From NCBI GenBank assembly GCA_005772855.1, contig SXIK01000219.1, forward strand, positions 1 to 64,000: a DNA stretch of 64,000 bases. Reading direction: 5' to 3'. Positions 55,705 through 64,000 of this stretch are shown here, in pieces. A program made the translations under genes and the position numbers. The stretch's first letter is position 1, and every line of letters starts with the position of its first letter. The notes below the pieces were generated by a model that did no database searches, was not told where the DNA came from, and saw nothing but the letters and a program-made list of their open reading frames with translations. This DNA is from Planctomycetia bacterium. Lineage in GTDB: Bacteria > Planctomycetota > UBA8108 > SXIK01.

Positions 55705-57141
55705 TCAGCCCAGAGCCTCGCGTACGACCTCGCCTGCGTTCACCGTGGCGCGCTCATTGCGGCCGTTGTGGAAATAGGTGAGTCTCAGGTGATCCATCCC
55801 GAGGAGGTGGAGGATCGTGGCGTGGAGGTCGTGCACGTGGACGGGCCGTTCGACGGCTCGCAGGCCAATCTCGTCGGTCGAACCGATGACTTGCCCGCCC
55901 CTCACGCCGGCGCCCGCGAGCCACATCGTGAAGCCCCACGGGTTGTGGTCACGTCCGCTGCCCTTCTCGTTGAAGGGGGTGCGGCCGAACTCGCCGCCCC
56001 AGATGACCAGGGTCGAGTCGAGCAGGCCTCGTGCCTTCAGATCCGCAAGCAAGCCAGCGATCGGCTTGTCCGACGCTCGACACCACTTCGAGTGATTGCC
56101 TTCCATGTCTGCATGCGCATCCCACCCGCTTCCGCTCCCGCAGTAGCATTGGACGAAGAGCACGCCACGCTCGACAAGCCGCCGGGCAAGCAAGCAATTC
56201 GCGCCGAACCTGCGCGTCGTGGGGTCGTCGAGCCCATAGAGCGCCTGGGTAGGTTCCGACTCGCCCACAAGATCAACGGCCTCCGGCGCCGCTGCCTGCA
56301 TGCGGTAGGCGAGCTCGTAGCTCTGGATTCGCGCCTCGAGCTCGCTGTCGCCACGGTGCGCAGCCGCGTGGCGGCGATTCAGGTCGGCAAGGTAATCCAG
56401 CTTGGATCTCTGCGCCTTCTGGCTGACGCCGCCGGGCGGGGCGAGATCGAGGATCGGCGTGCCTTCGCCGCGCAAAAGTGTGCCCTGGTAAGTCGCGGGG
56501 ATGAATCCAGCGCCCCAATTCTTCGATCCTCCGACGACTTCCCTGTCGTCCGCAAGCACCACGAAGGCGGGGAGGTTCTCGTTCGTTGAGCCGAGCCCGT
56601 AAGTCGCCCAGGCTCCGAGCGATGGACGGCCAGCGAGGATGGAGCCGGTGTTCATCTGGCAGACGGAGCCGACGTGGTTGAGTCCGTCGGCCCAGCACGA
56701 TCGAATCAAGGCGAGGTCATCAGCGTGTTTCGCGACGTGTGGGTACCAATCGGAGACCCAGAGGCCGCTCTTGCCGTGTTGCTTCCAGCTCCGCTTCGTG
56801 CCCATGAGGGCGTTCGAGGCCGTGCCCATGGCCGTGATCGGTTTGCCGAACGATGCAGGCATCGGCTGGCCGGCGAGCTTCTCGAGCGCCGGTTTTGGAT
56901 CGAAGATGTCGAGGTGGCTTGGCCCGCCCTCCATGAAGAGCCAGATTACGCTCCTTGCCCTGGGCCGGAAGTGGGGGCCGCGGTGAACGCCACGCCGAGG
57001 CGCCGCATCCGCGGTGCGAGACGTCAAGGCGTCGCGGGTGAGGAGATAGCTCAGCGCCAGCGCGCCGAAGCCGCCGCCCGAGCGAGCCAGGAGCTCGCGT
57101 CGCGTGCTGAGGAGTGGGATGTGGGTCCTGCGCTGCGTCAT
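55705..57141 (-). CDS. DUF1501 family secreted sulfatase-like protein
   Basis: A 478-residue protein of the DUF1501 family (PF07394). The N-terminus TRRELLARSGGGFGALALSYLL is a twin-arginine-type signal. Landmarks are SVIWLFMEGGPSHLDIFDPK, LNHVGSVCQMNTGSILAGRP, RRLVERGVLFVQCYCGSGSGWDAHADM and VIWGGEFGRTPFNEKGSGRDHNP. The metal/phosphate ligand residues of the alkaline-phosphatase fold appear to be retained. ATG 57141 starts one base after the PSD1 stop (TGA G ATG), so it is translationally coupled. The PSD1-DUF1501 pair is a hallmark of Planctomycetota and Verrucomicrobiota, probably in glycan or sulfated-polymer breakdown. Confidence 0.93.
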   Translation of the reverse strand: MTQRRTHIPLLSTRRELLARSGGGFGALALSYLLTRDALTSRTADAAPRRGVHRGPHFRPRARSVIWLFMEGGPSHLDIFDPKPALEKLAGQPMPASFGKPITAMGTASNALMGTKRSWKQHGKSGLWVSDWYPHVAKHADDLALIRSCWADGLNHVGSVCQMNTGSILAGRPSLGAWATYGLGSTNENLPAFVVLADDREVVGGSKNWGAGFIPATYQGTLLRGEGTPILDLAPPGGVSQKAQRSKLDYLADLNRRHAAAHRGDSELEARIQSYELAYRMQAAAPEAVDLVGESEPTQALYGLDDPTTRRFGANCLLARRLVERGVLFVQCYCGSGSGWDAHADMEGNHSKWCRASDKPIAGLLADLKARGLLDSTLVIWGGEFGRTPFNEKGSGRDHNPWGFTMWLAGAGVRGGQVIGSTDEIGLRAVERPVHVHDLHATILHLLGMDHLRLTYFHNGRNERATVNAGEVVREALG

Positions 57142-57142
57142 C

Positions 57143-59299
57143 TCAGTTCCTGTAGATGAACTCGCTGGAGTTGAGTAGCACGTGGCAGAGGTCCACAAGA
57201 GCCTTCTGGGCGCCACCCGCTATTTCCGCCTGTCGTTTGAGGAAGGCCGCGGCCTCAGCTTTCTCCTCGGCGCCCGGACGCCGAGCATAGGCAATCCTGT
57301 AGGATTCTTCCACCTGGCTCTCGAGACTCTCTGTTGCAGCCGCCCGCGCACGTGACGCGAAGGCGGCGGCCCATTCGAGGGTGAGCGCGTCATTCAGGAG
57401 GAGAAGCGCCTGCGGCGCAGTCGTGGTGACGTTTCTGCGCCCGCAGGTCTCGTGGGTGTCTGGCATGTCGAAAGCCTCGAAGAACGGATAGCGAAGGTTG
57501 CGCTTCACGAAGACGTAAATGCTTCGACGCCGACGTTCAAAACTGTCCGTGGTCAAGCTCCAACGCGCGTGGCCGTCCGTGCCCTGGGGCAGCTCGGGCA
57601 AGATGCTGGGGCCCCCGGCTTCAAGGTTCAGGATTCCGGCCGCTTGCATCGCGATGTCGCGGATCACCTCGCCTTCGAGACGAAACCGTGGGAAGCGCCA
57701 CAGCAGCATGTTTTCCGGGTCGGAAGCGGGCGGCGTGGATCCCATCGAGGACTGACGGTAGACACTCGAGGTCAGGATGAGCCGGTGAAGTCGTTTCAGG
57801 CTCCAGCCGCTCGAGACAAGCTCAGTGGCCAGCCAATCGAGCAGCCCGGGATGCGTCGGACGGTCCCCCAGGTGGCCCAGATCGTTCGGCGAGCCGGCGA
57901 TGCCGCGCCCGAAGTGGTAGTGCCAGACCCGGTTCGCAATCACGCGGGCCGTCGTCGGGTTGCGGGCATCAGCCAGCCAGTTGGCGAGGGCGGTGCGGCG
58001 ACCGCTTGATTCGATTCCCGGGGGCGGAAAGATTCGAGGCGCCTCGCTGGAGTAAGCGGACGGAAAACCTGGATCGACCTCCCGATCGGCTGCATTGTAG
58101 AGGCCGCCCGGGAGGACGTAGGTCTTCGGTGCCACACGGCCGCCGTCGCCGATGCCCGTGCCGATGGGCATCACGCCCGGGTGAAGCTCCGCGAAGTTGC
58201 TCCGCTGGTCGCTCAGGGCCTGCCAGCGTTTCTTGGCCTCCTCCTTGAGCCCGCCCACGATGCTGCCCAGATCCGGATTCAAGTAGGGGAGGGCCTTATA
58301 GTACATCTGCCACTCGATCGGCGTGCGATCAGAGGCCGGTTTCGAAATGGCGTTCTGGATCTCCTCGGGGAACCTGTCGAAGTTGTCCTTTGCGAGGTCC
58401 TTGCGTCTCGGCTCCTCGATGGCCGCCATCTGGGCGCGAATCGAGGCGGTCTTCTCCTCCCAGATGGCCATCTTCGCCCGGTGCCGCCTGAGCTCCTCGT
58501 CCCTGAGCAGCGGGATGTCGTCGACAGCTCGCACGTTGGCGAAGAAGGCCTGAAGCCTGTAGTAGTCCTCCTGCGTGATCGGATCGTACTTGTGATCGTG
58601 GCATCGCGCGCAGCCGAACGTCAGACCGGTGAAGACCTGCGCCGTGGTGTCGGTGATGTCGTTCAGGATCTCCTGGCGACGCTGCAGGAGGTTGCGGGCG
58701 TTCGACTCGTCGGGGTAGTGGCGGTTGAACGCGGTGGCGACGTGGGCCTCGGGGTCTTCGGGCCAGAGCTCATCGCCGGCGATCTGCTCCCTGACGAAGC
58801 GGTCGTAAGGCTTGTCGGAGTTGAGGGAACGGATCACGTAGTCACGGTAACGCCACGCATTTGGCCGCGTCTCGTCGCTCTTGAAGCCCTCGCTCTCGGC
58901 GTAGCGGGCCAGGTCGAGCCAGTGGCGAGCCCAGCGCTCGCCGTATTGGGGCGAGGCAAGGAGACGGTCGACCCTGCGCTCGAAGCCTTCAGAGGAATCA
59001 TCGGCGGCGAATGTCTCGACGTCGGCCGGCTCCGGCAGGAGACCGGCCAGGTCAAGGTAAGCTCGACGCAGGAGCTCGCTCCGCGAGGCCTCCGGCGACG
59101 GCGTAAGCCCGCTATCCTCTAGCTTCGCCAGCACGAAGGCGTCGATGGGGTTGCGGATCCAGGATCGGTTCCGGACCTCCGGCACCGCCGGTCGGACGAG
59201 TGGTGCGAGAGACCAGGGTCTCTCCTTCGCTCCGGGAGGGGCAGTTAGGAGACTGCTGCCGGCCAGAGCCCAGATGCAGGCGATATCAACCGCACTCAT
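57143..59299 (-). CDS. DUF1549/DUF1553 (PSD1) secreted protein
   Basis: A 718-residue protein with a signal peptide at about 1-22. It has DUF1549 at about 45-250 (NPIDAFVLAKLEDSGLTPS, YGERWARHWLDLARYAES) and DUF1553 at about 430-690 (RTALANWLADARNPTTARVI, YPFFEAFDMPDTHETCGRRN). A haem-type motif GCARCHDHKYDPI lies at about 230. It lacks the N-terminal PSCyt1 cytochrome domain many members have. ATG 59299 is used in place of the ORF-track TTG at 59308. It is co-transcribed with DUF1501. Its leader has the decamer CTTGCTACCC, similar to one before the DUF481 gene. Confidence 0.92.
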   Translation of the reverse strand: MSAVDIACIWALAGSSLLTAPPGAKERPWSLAPLVRPAVPEVRNRSWIRNPIDAFVLAKLEDSGLTPSPEASRSELLRRAYLDLAGLLPEPADVETFAADDSSEGFERRVDRLLASPQYGERWARHWLDLARYAESEGFKSDETRPNAWRYRDYVIRSLNSDKPYDRFVREQIAGDELWPEDPEAHVATAFNRHYPDESNARNLLQRRQEILNDITDTTAQVFTGLTFGCARCHDHKYDPITQEDYYRLQAFFANVRAVDDIPLLRDEELRRHRAKMAIWEEKTASIRAQMAAIEEPRRKDLAKDNFDRFPEEIQNAISKPASDRTPIEWQMYYKALPYLNPDLGSIVGGLKEEAKKRWQALSDQRSNFAELHPGVMPIGTGIGDGGRVAPKTYVLPGGLYNAADREVDPGFPSAYSSEAPRIFPPPGIESSGRRTALANWLADARNPTTARVIANRVWHYHFGRGIAGSPNDLGHLGDRPTHPGLLDWLATELVSSGWSLKRLHRLILTSSVYRQSSMGSTPPASDPENMLLWRFPRFRLEGEVIRDIAMQAAGILNLEAGGPSILPELPQGTDGHARWSLTTDSFERRRRSIYVFVKRNLRYPFFEAFDMPDTHETCGRRNVTTTAPQALLLLNDALTLEWAAAFASRARAAATESLESQVEESYRIAYARRPGAEEKAEAAAFLKRQAEIAGGAQKALVDLCHVLLNSSEFIYRN

Positions 59300-59373
59300 T
59301 GAGGTCAAGGCTATCTGCTCGTGTCGAGGGTAGCAAGACAGTCCGTTGGCCTGGCTTCAACATCTCCAGGACG

Positions 59374-60996
59374 TTATCGTCGGGTATCCTCGATTGCGGC
59401 CATCGCGGCGTTTCGCCCTGGCGCCCCGAGCACGCCGCCTCCGGGATGCGCGCCCGAGCCGCAGAGGTAGAGGCCCTTCACGGGCGTGCGGTAGCGAGCC
59501 CAGCCGGGAGCCGGCCGCAACCAAAAGAGCTGATCGAGGCTCATCGAGCCGTGGAAAATATTGCCGCCCGTGAGGCCGAAAATGCGCTCGAGGTCGAGCG
59601 GGCTCAGGATGTCTCTCGCGATCACGCTCCGAGTGAAGCCCGGGGCGAACTCCTCGATGACTTTGAAGACACGATCGGCAAAGGCGTCCTTCCGGCCTGG
59701 GTCGTCCCAGGAGCCCTCGGCGAGGCGATACGGTGTGTACTGGACAAAGAGCGAGGCGACGTGCTTGCCCGACGGCGCCAGGCTCGGATCGAGCGAGGTG
59801 GGCAGCGTCATTTCAATCACGGGTCGCGCCGAAGGCCTGCCGGCACAGGCGTCGCGATAGGCAGCCTCGATCTCTTCCAGGGTGGAGACGATGTGCACCG
59901 TGCCCCTGTGCTGTGGCGAGGGATCGTGGCCGGGGAGAGCCTTGAAGCTTGGGAGCCGGTCGAGCGCGAGGTTGATCTTCGTGACAGCGCTCGAGAAGTC
60001 CATCGACTCAATACGTTTCACCAGATCCCCGGTCACGGACTCTCTCGGCGTCAGCTGGAGGAACGTGACCCTCGGGTCTGCGTTCGAAAGCACGAGGCGC
60101 GCCTGGATTTCCGTGCCGTCATCGAGCACGCAGCCGCGGGCCTTGCCGTTCTCGACGAGCACTCGAGACACCGCGATGCCGGTGAAAATCTGCGCGCCGG
60201 CCTTCCGGGCAGCCCTTCCGATCGCCTCGGCGAGCATTCCCATGCCGCCTTGCACGTATCCCCAGACACCCCGGGCTCCGTCCGTCTCTCCCATGACGTG
60301 GTGGAGGAGCACGTATCCGCTTCCTGGAGTGGACGGACTCACCATTGCGCCAATGATGGCGTCGGTTGCGAGCGTGCCGCGAAGAGGCTCCGATTCGAAC
60401 CATCGATCCAGTACCTTGCGGGCCGGAGCGGTCAAGAGTTCAAGGACGAGAGGCAGGTCTTTCCCGAGCTTGAGAGCCCCCCAGCCGAGGCTCGCAAGCT
60501 CCTTCAGCGATTCAAGCTTCTCGATCCAACTTCCTTCCCCAAGATTGGGTGGAGCCTTCTCCAGGATCGGCTCGGCGAAGCGGGCGGCCTTCTCGAGTAG
60601 TGCTTCGTAGCTCCCGAGCGCCTCGGCATCTCGCGTGGAGAACTTCGAGATCTCCCTGTGATTCAAAGCCGAATCCGGGCCCAGGAACAGGTGGCGGCCG
60701 TCCGCGCACGGAGTAAAGGAGGACGGGTTGCGCGGAAGCATGGTGAAGCCATGGCTCTTCAGCTCCAGGTCACGGATGATCTGGGGCCGAAAGAGGCTGT
60801 TGACATAGGCCGCCCGGGAAAACTTGAAGCCCGGAACGATCTCCTCGGTGACAGCGGCGCCGCCGAGCAAGTGCCTCCGCTCGAGAACGGCAACCGACAG
60901 CTTTGCTCGGGCCAGGTAGGCGGCCGCCACCAGGCCGTTGTGGCCGCCGCCAATGACGATCGCGTCAACCGCTCGGGGCAAAGTGGGATTCGGCAT
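59374..60996 (-). CDS. PYROXD2-like FAD-dependent oxidoreductase
   Basis: A 540-residue flavoprotein. The N-terminal dinucleotide-binding motif is VDAIVIGGGHNGLVAAAYLA. A further sequence VLERRHLLGGAAVTEEIVPG fits phytoene-desaturase/PYROXD2-type enzymes, as does the C-terminal FAD segment GLYLCGSGAHPGGGVLGAPG. It is full length for the PYROXD2 type. The substrate is unknown; members include carotenoid desaturases and uncharacterised amine or retinoid-type oxidoreductases. It lies 74 bases before the PSD1 start and may share a transcript. Its 5' side abuts element G in the reverse orientation. Confidence 0.88.
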   Translation of the reverse strand: MPNPTLPRAVDAIVIGGGHNGLVAAAYLARAKLSVAVLERRHLLGGAAVTEEIVPGFKFSRAAYVNSLFRPQIIRDLELKSHGFTMLPRNPSSFTPCADGRHLFLGPDSALNHREISKFSTRDAEALGSYEALLEKAARFAEPILEKAPPNLGEGSWIEKLESLKELASLGWGALKLGKDLPLVLELLTAPARKVLDRWFESEPLRGTLATDAIIGAMVSPSTPGSGYVLLHHVMGETDGARGVWGYVQGGMGMLAEAIGRAARKAGAQIFTGIAVSRVLVENGKARGCVLDDGTEIQARLVLSNADPRVTFLQLTPRESVTGDLVKRIESMDFSSAVTKINLALDRLPSFKALPGHDPSPQHRGTVHIVSTLEEIEAAYRDACAGRPSARPVIEMTLPTSLDPSLAPSGKHVASLFVQYTPYRLAEGSWDDPGRKDAFADRVFKVIEEFAPGFTRSVIARDILSPLDLERIFGLTGGNIFHGSMSLDQLFWLRPAPGWARYRTPVKGLYLCGSGAHPGGGVLGAPGRNAAMAAIEDTRR

Positions 60997-61006
60997 GGCG
61001 GGATTC

Positions 61007-61124
61007 TACACGCCCCTGGGGGGAGGAAGACTTTCTCCTCGGCGCTCGACAAGCGCCGGGCGCCTCCGGTGCCGATGGTGGGTGAGCGTTGGCCACGGTG
61101 CCCCAATCATGGCCGCGTAGAGTA
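61007..61124 (+). repeat. Family-2 dispersed element, copy G
   Basis: About 118 bp lying between two leftward genes. Head TACACGCCCCTGGGGGGAGG, core GGCGCTCGACAAGCGCC and CGGGCGCCTCCGGTGCCGA, then GGGTGAGCGTTGGCC and the tail CCCCAATCATGGCCGCG ending in GAGTAT. It aligns with E over its whole length. The tail faces the 3' end of the DUF481 gene, so here it cannot be a promoter for a downstream gene on the + strand. Confidence 0.75.
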
Positions 61125-61208
61125 TCTCCGGCACGCCCGATCGTGGCCCCATCCCACAGGCACGACGCCGTTCCTTCTCCTCTGTCTCCGCCGTAAGCCC
61201 GGCGTTGT

Positions 61209-62309
61209 TCAGAACTCCTTGCTGAATCCGAACGTCACCAGGTAGAGGGTATCGGACCGCTCAAAGCCCGGCGTTGGGGTGTTATCCCACTTCCAGTTGA
61301 CCTGGAACGTGGCGACGAGCCCCTGCCAAATGTTGAACCGCACGCCCTGCTGGCTGTTGATATAAAGGTCTTCGGACTTTTCGAGGCCAGGGTAGCCTTC
61401 ATGGTAGTGAAAGAGGGTCAGTTGCTTCGGGAGGATTGGCCAGTCGAACTTGACGGCCCAGCGAGCTGACACGAACGTGTCGTCCGGGGAGCTCTTGTGG
61501 TCTTCGCTGAAGTAAGCGATACCGGCTTCACCAAAGAGCTGCATTTCGCGGAAGTTCTCGCCCTTGAAGTCGCCTTTGTCGATGAACTGATAACCGGGAC
61601 CGGTTGAGAGCGCTGTTCGCAGGCTGAGGTCCTGGAAACCGTCGTGCTCGAAGAGCGCGCTGGCATACCAAAAAAATCTCTGCGTGAGGAAGAAGTCATA
61701 CTTCATTCCCGCAGCGCCGTTTCTCAGAGTTACGCCGCTGTCGTTGTCACCGTAGTTGTAGCTTCCGTGGATGTTGAGACGCTGCCGCTCGCTGCGGGCC
61801 TCGAACTCGCCGAAGGCGCTGGCCGTACGGTTGTTGGAGTTGCCGTCGCTGATTGAAACTCCGACTCCCGAGTTGATCTTGAAGTCGATCGGCTTCTTCT
61901 CGACGTTCACGGTCCTTACGTCCGCCATGGCGACCGTCACGGGGCTCACTGAGGCGTCGGTGCGGATCGTGAGGTTGTCGCCCTGAACTCCGGCGATCGA
62001 GCCCTTGAACACGCTGTCCTTGACGGCGATGGGCAACGGCCTCGTGGGGGACGTCCTGATGTCCGCCACCTCGGCCCATTTGACCTTGATGACATCGTCC
62101 ACGGCTGCGAATGCGCTCTTCACGGTGACGACGCCGTCCTTGACATTCACGACATCGCCGATGAGCTTGCTGCCGTTCTTGAGCGTGACCTCGTCCAGGG
62201 TGGGCGACGCCTGCTCAGCTGAGCCCTGTGCCAACGCTCCGGGGGCACAGGAAATACTCAGGACGAATGCGAGGGTTGACGCTGTCGTTTTGAAGATGTT
62301 CTTGCTCAT
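61209..62309 (-). CDS. DUF481 outer-membrane beta-barrel protein
   Basis: A 366-residue exported protein of the DUF481 family (PF04338, YdiY-like). A signal peptide covers about 1-28 (TTASTLAFVLSISCAPGALA). A small beta domain with a KNGSKLIGDVVNVKDG start (SH3-like) covers about 45-140. DUF481 extends from about 150 to the end, with alternating strands (VGVSISDGNSNNRTASAFGE, WYASALFEHDGFQDLSL). The chain ends in FSKEF; a terminal phenylalanine is the classical outer-membrane insertion signal. It implies an outer membrane in the host. ATG 62309 is the better start; the ORF-track version adds five residues. The leader contains GGGTAGCAAA twice, 73 bases apart. Confidence 0.88.
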   Translation of the reverse strand: MSKNIFKTTASTLAFVLSISCAPGALAQGSAEQASPTLDEVTLKNGSKLIGDVVNVKDGVVTVKSAFAAVDDVIKVKWAEVADIRTSPTRPLPIAVKDSVFKGSIAGVQGDNLTIRTDASVSPVTVAMADVRTVNVEKKPIDFKINSGVGVSISDGNSNNRTASAFGEFEARSERQRLNIHGSYNYGDNDSGVTLRNGAAGMKYDFFLTQRFFWYASALFEHDGFQDLSLRTALSTGPGYQFIDKGDFKGENFREMQLFGEAGIAYFSEDHKSSPDDTFVSARWAVKFDWPILPKQLTLFHYHEGYPGLEKSEDLYINSQQGVRFNIWQGLVATFQVNWKWDNTPTPGFERSDTLYLVTFGFSKEF

Positions 62310-62456
62310 TGTGTTGGGTAGCAAAAAAGACTGGAATCAAGATGCTCGAGCCTGGTTAAAAAAATAGTGAAGGACAACTAACCGCAGAGGGTAGCAAAGG
62401 TTCTGACATCGCTGCAAGGGCCTCTAGACCTTGATGCCAGGGATTTCCTGGATTCG

Positions 62457-62484
62457 TTGACTTTTCCGGAAGGATCCCTATATT
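62457..62484 (+). promoter_or_regulatory. Sigma-70-type promoter of mscL with hairpin at the transcript start
   Basis: TTGACT at 62457-62462 and TATATT at 62479-62484 are separated by 16 bases, a near-consensus housekeeping promoter. It would start a transcript near 62491, leaving a leader of about 190 bases before mscL. The base-paired sequence CTTGGCCC-CGAGTT-GGGCCAAG (62485-62506) sits right at the transcript start. The only reported ORF in the leader (62457 on) is not supported. The rest of the 355-base gap holds the divergent DUF481 promoter region. Confidence 0.6.
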
Positions 62485-62680
62485 CTTGGCCCCGAGTTGG
62501 GCCAAGATTTCATGTGGAGGACTTTGGACACAGTGAAGACGCAGTCCTGGTGTTGGCGTGGCAGGAGGCTCGAATGCCGCGCCTCGAGGGCACGTGGGTG
62601 GTTCAAGCTTGCTTGCTGCTGCTGTGGCGGCCAGGGTCGTGGATAGTTGGAAGAGATTTTCAGAGAGAGGGAGTTAGCGC

Positions 62681-63100
62681 ATGGGTTTGATCGCAGAGTT
62701 CAAAGAATTTATCCTGAAGGGCAGCGTGGTTGACCTGGCCGTTGGCGTGATCATTGGCGCGGCCTTTGGCGGAGTGGTCAAATCTGCCGTCGACGACGTG
62801 ATGATGCCTCCCCTCGGGTATGTCATGGGAGGCATAGACTTCAAGGACAAGGTCTACGAATTGGCGCCTGCCGGTATACACCCCGTTACCAAGAATGACA
62901 TGAAGGCCACGGTGATCAGCTATGGCAAGTTCCTCAACGCAGTGATCAGCCTTCTGATTCAGGGGGCTGCGATCTTCCTGGTCATCAAGCTCATGAACAA
63001 GATGAAGAAAAAGCCCGCCGCCGTTCCTGCTGGCCCGCCGCCGCTCACGAAAGATCAGGAGCTTCTTTCGGAAATCAAGGAACTGCTCAAGCGGAAGTAG
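62681..63100 (+). CDS. mscL: Large-conductance mechanosensitive channel
   Basis: A 139-residue inner-membrane channel that opens under high membrane tension during osmotic downshock, acting as a homopentamer. It contains the N-terminal helix GLIAEFKEFILKGSVVDLAV, first transmembrane helix GVIIGAAFGGVVKSAVDDVMMP, a short periplasmic loop, second helix FLNAVISLLIQGAAIFLVIK, and a basic C-terminal helix. Length is typical. AGAGGGAG precedes the ATG. It is read from the TTGACT/TATATT promoter far upstream. Confidence 0.97.
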   Translation: MGLIAEFKEFILKGSVVDLAVGVIIGAAFGGVVKSAVDDVMMPPLGYVMGGIDFKDKVYELAPAGIHPVTKNDMKATVISYGKFLNAVISLLIQGAAIFLVIKLMNKMKKKPAAVPAGPPPLTKDQELLSEIKELLKRK

Positions 63101-63230
63101 GCCACAATCGCTTCTTCGGCTCTCGGAGGCGGGGGTGAGTTTCGAGAGAACCTTGAGTTCACTCGGTTCGTCGGGTACTCTCTCGCCCCTTTCCTTTTTC
63201 TGGGCTGGTAACCCTTATCTGGAGGTATCC

Positions 63231-63887
63231 ATGCTTCGGCTCATTATTGCGATCACCCTTTCCTCTCTCGTCGTCTCTTGTGACAAGTTGAACTCAAACA
63301 AGCAGGCGTCTCCCGCGCCGGAGGCTCACCCGCCGACTTCCCATTCCCCTGCAGTCTCAAAGCCGGCCCTTCCTGGCGCCGCCACCGACAAGGTCAAGGC
63401 CACGGCCGCAGACTCAAGCAAGACCGTCGAGAGCGCTGGCTCTGACCTCAAGAAGGCCGCCGACACTGGCGCCGAGAAGGCCAGTGAGGTCGTCGCCACC
63501 GCCAAGGTTGAAGGCTCGAAGGCCGTCGAGGCCGCCAAGGACGTCGCTGCCTCCATGCCCGAGCTCGCGAACCTGACGGAAGGCTCTTTCAGTGTTGAGA
63601 AGCTGAAGGAGATGGCGGGCAACTTCAAGCCCGAGCAGTTGAAGGGCATTGCTGACAAGGTTCTGGTTGTCTTGCAAGAGAAACAGGGCCTCGTCAAGTC
63701 GCTGACGGATCAGATCGGCAAGCTTGGAATCGCCGATGCGCTCAAAAAAGCCGATCTGACGAAACAATTGGCGTCCAACAGCGAGCTCGTCACGGGTCTC
63801 ATGAGCAAGCTGCAAGTGGTGGTGGACAAGTTGAAGGCCAGTGGGCTGGACGTTACGAAGTACGTCAGTGCCTTGACCGGCAAGTAA
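63231..63887 (+). CDS. Alanine/lysine-rich lipoprotein with amphipathic helices
   Basis: A 218-residue protein that I do not assign to a family. The lipobox LVVSC is at residues 13-17, so it should be lipid-anchored. A proline-rich linker follows, then alanine-, lysine- and valine-rich amphipathic helices (ADTGAEKASEVVATAKVEGS, KAVEAAKDVAASMPEL) reminiscent of apolipoprotein-like or YtxH-type proteins. A heptad-like C-terminal part (VKSLTDQIGKLGIADALKKAD) completes it. ATG 63231 is fixed by GGAGG five bases upstream; the ORF-track start lies before it with no site. It is followed by a clear terminator. Confidence 0.78.
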   Translation: MLRLIIAITLSSLVVSCDKLNSNKQASPAPEAHPPTSHSPAVSKPALPGAATDKVKATAADSSKTVESAGSDLKKAADTGAEKASEVVATAKVEGSKAVEAAKDVAASMPELANLTEGSFSVEKLKEMAGNFKPEQLKGIADKVLVVLQEKQGLVKSLTDQIGKLGIADALKKADLTKQLASNSELVTGLMSKLQVVVDKLKASGLDVTKYVSALTGK

Positions 63888-63908
63888 ACTATCCCTCAGT
63901 AGCGCTTG

Positions 63909-63951
63909 AAAAGGGCAGGACCGCGGAATTGCCGGCGGTTCTGCCCTTTTT
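63909..63951 (+). terminator. Rho-independent terminator after the lipoprotein gene
   Basis: AAAAGGGCAGGACCGC pairs with GCGGTTCTGCCCTTTT (one G-U pair) and is followed by TTTTT. It lies 22 bases after the lipoprotein stop. The stem is long and GC-rich and its A/T arms make it usable from both strands. Confidence 0.9.
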
Positions 63952-64000
63952 CATCTGGATCAGTGTTGGTTTCTTTATTCGGCTGGAAGGGGCGCCGAAT

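Noticed and set aside
62316-62398. Sigma-54 promoter reading of the TTTGCTACCC motif
   Set aside because: TTGCT fits the -12 element but no GG at the required -24 spacing is found in any of the three sites.

Overview
The window is a GC-rich, gene-dense stretch from a Gram-negative-type bacterium, most likely an uncultured Planctomycetota. The evidence is the set of family pairs typical of that phylum: DUF1592/DUF1588-type cytochrome plus DUF1552, and DUF1549/DUF1553 (PSD1) plus DUF1501. Three very large secreted proteins carry dockerin-like DxNxDxxxDxSD segments, there is an ASPIC/UnbV (CRTAC1) protein, and a DUF481 beta-barrel protein ends in phenylalanine. Related clusters occur in Verrucomicrobiota, Acidobacteriota and Myxococcota, so the phylum call is an inference. 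No rRNA, tRNA, CRISPR array, transposase or phage gene was seen.

Layout. 1-7.5 kb: leftward DUF1592 cytochrome/DUF1552 pair, then a PLP-dependent decarboxylase. 7.5-9.1 kb: two mobile-looking repeat elements head to head, then a three-repeat secreted protein. 9.1-17 kb: a long leftward run (CBS protein, two ABC exporter halves, inositol-monophosphatase-like enzyme, small unknown protein, ThuA-like/methyltransferase fusion, DUF1614 protein). 17.2-27 kb: mostly rightward metabolic genes (site-2 protease with CBS domains, YtxJ-like thioredoxin-fold protein on the other strand, nucleoside-type MFS permease with a class II aldolase, RpiB, a pyruvate-kinase-like protein, a LysM lipoprotein), with a GcvR-like ACT protein and a methyltransferase on the other strand. 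27-30 kb: a candidate structured RNA and a sigma-54 activator. 30-37 kb: heparinase-like secreted protein, methyltransferase, DUF72, glyoxalase-like, DUF486 and DUF5698/DUF2179 proteins. 37-41.7 kb: a GNAT/acyl-CoA synthetase fusion in an operon with endonuclease IV, divergent from a rhodanese/methyltransferase fusion. 41.9-50 kb: a TPR-CHAT protease-like gene converging on an operon of ECF-type sigma factor, DUF4384-like protein and giant lectin/dockerin protein. 50-61 kb: two leftward secretome operons (IPT/dockerin cytochrome, CRTAC1, DUF1294; PSD1, DUF1501) and a PYROXD2-like oxidoreductase. 61-64 kb: DUF481 outer-membrane protein, MscL and a lipoprotein closed by a clear terminator.

Two things stand out. 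First, six copies plus a possible remnant of modular, hairpin-rich intergenic elements lie at gene boundaries (1, 7.6, 7.85, 18.9, 29.9, 33.3 and 61.0 kb). They share ends that abut TA/TATA, a GGGGG/CCCCC head hairpin and a GGCGCC core, and look like a non-autonomous transposable (MITE-like) family. Several of their tails point into a gene start 40-80 bp away and may supply promoters. Second, the locus holding an ECF-type sigma factor, a DUF4384-like protein, a giant secreted lectin/dockerin protein and a facing TPR-CHAT caspase-fold protein could be a signalling or proteolysis system that has not been described in this arrangement.

Start codons were re-assigned where a ribosome-binding site or family start argued against the ORF-track start. 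All calls come from reading the sequence; no database search was run.
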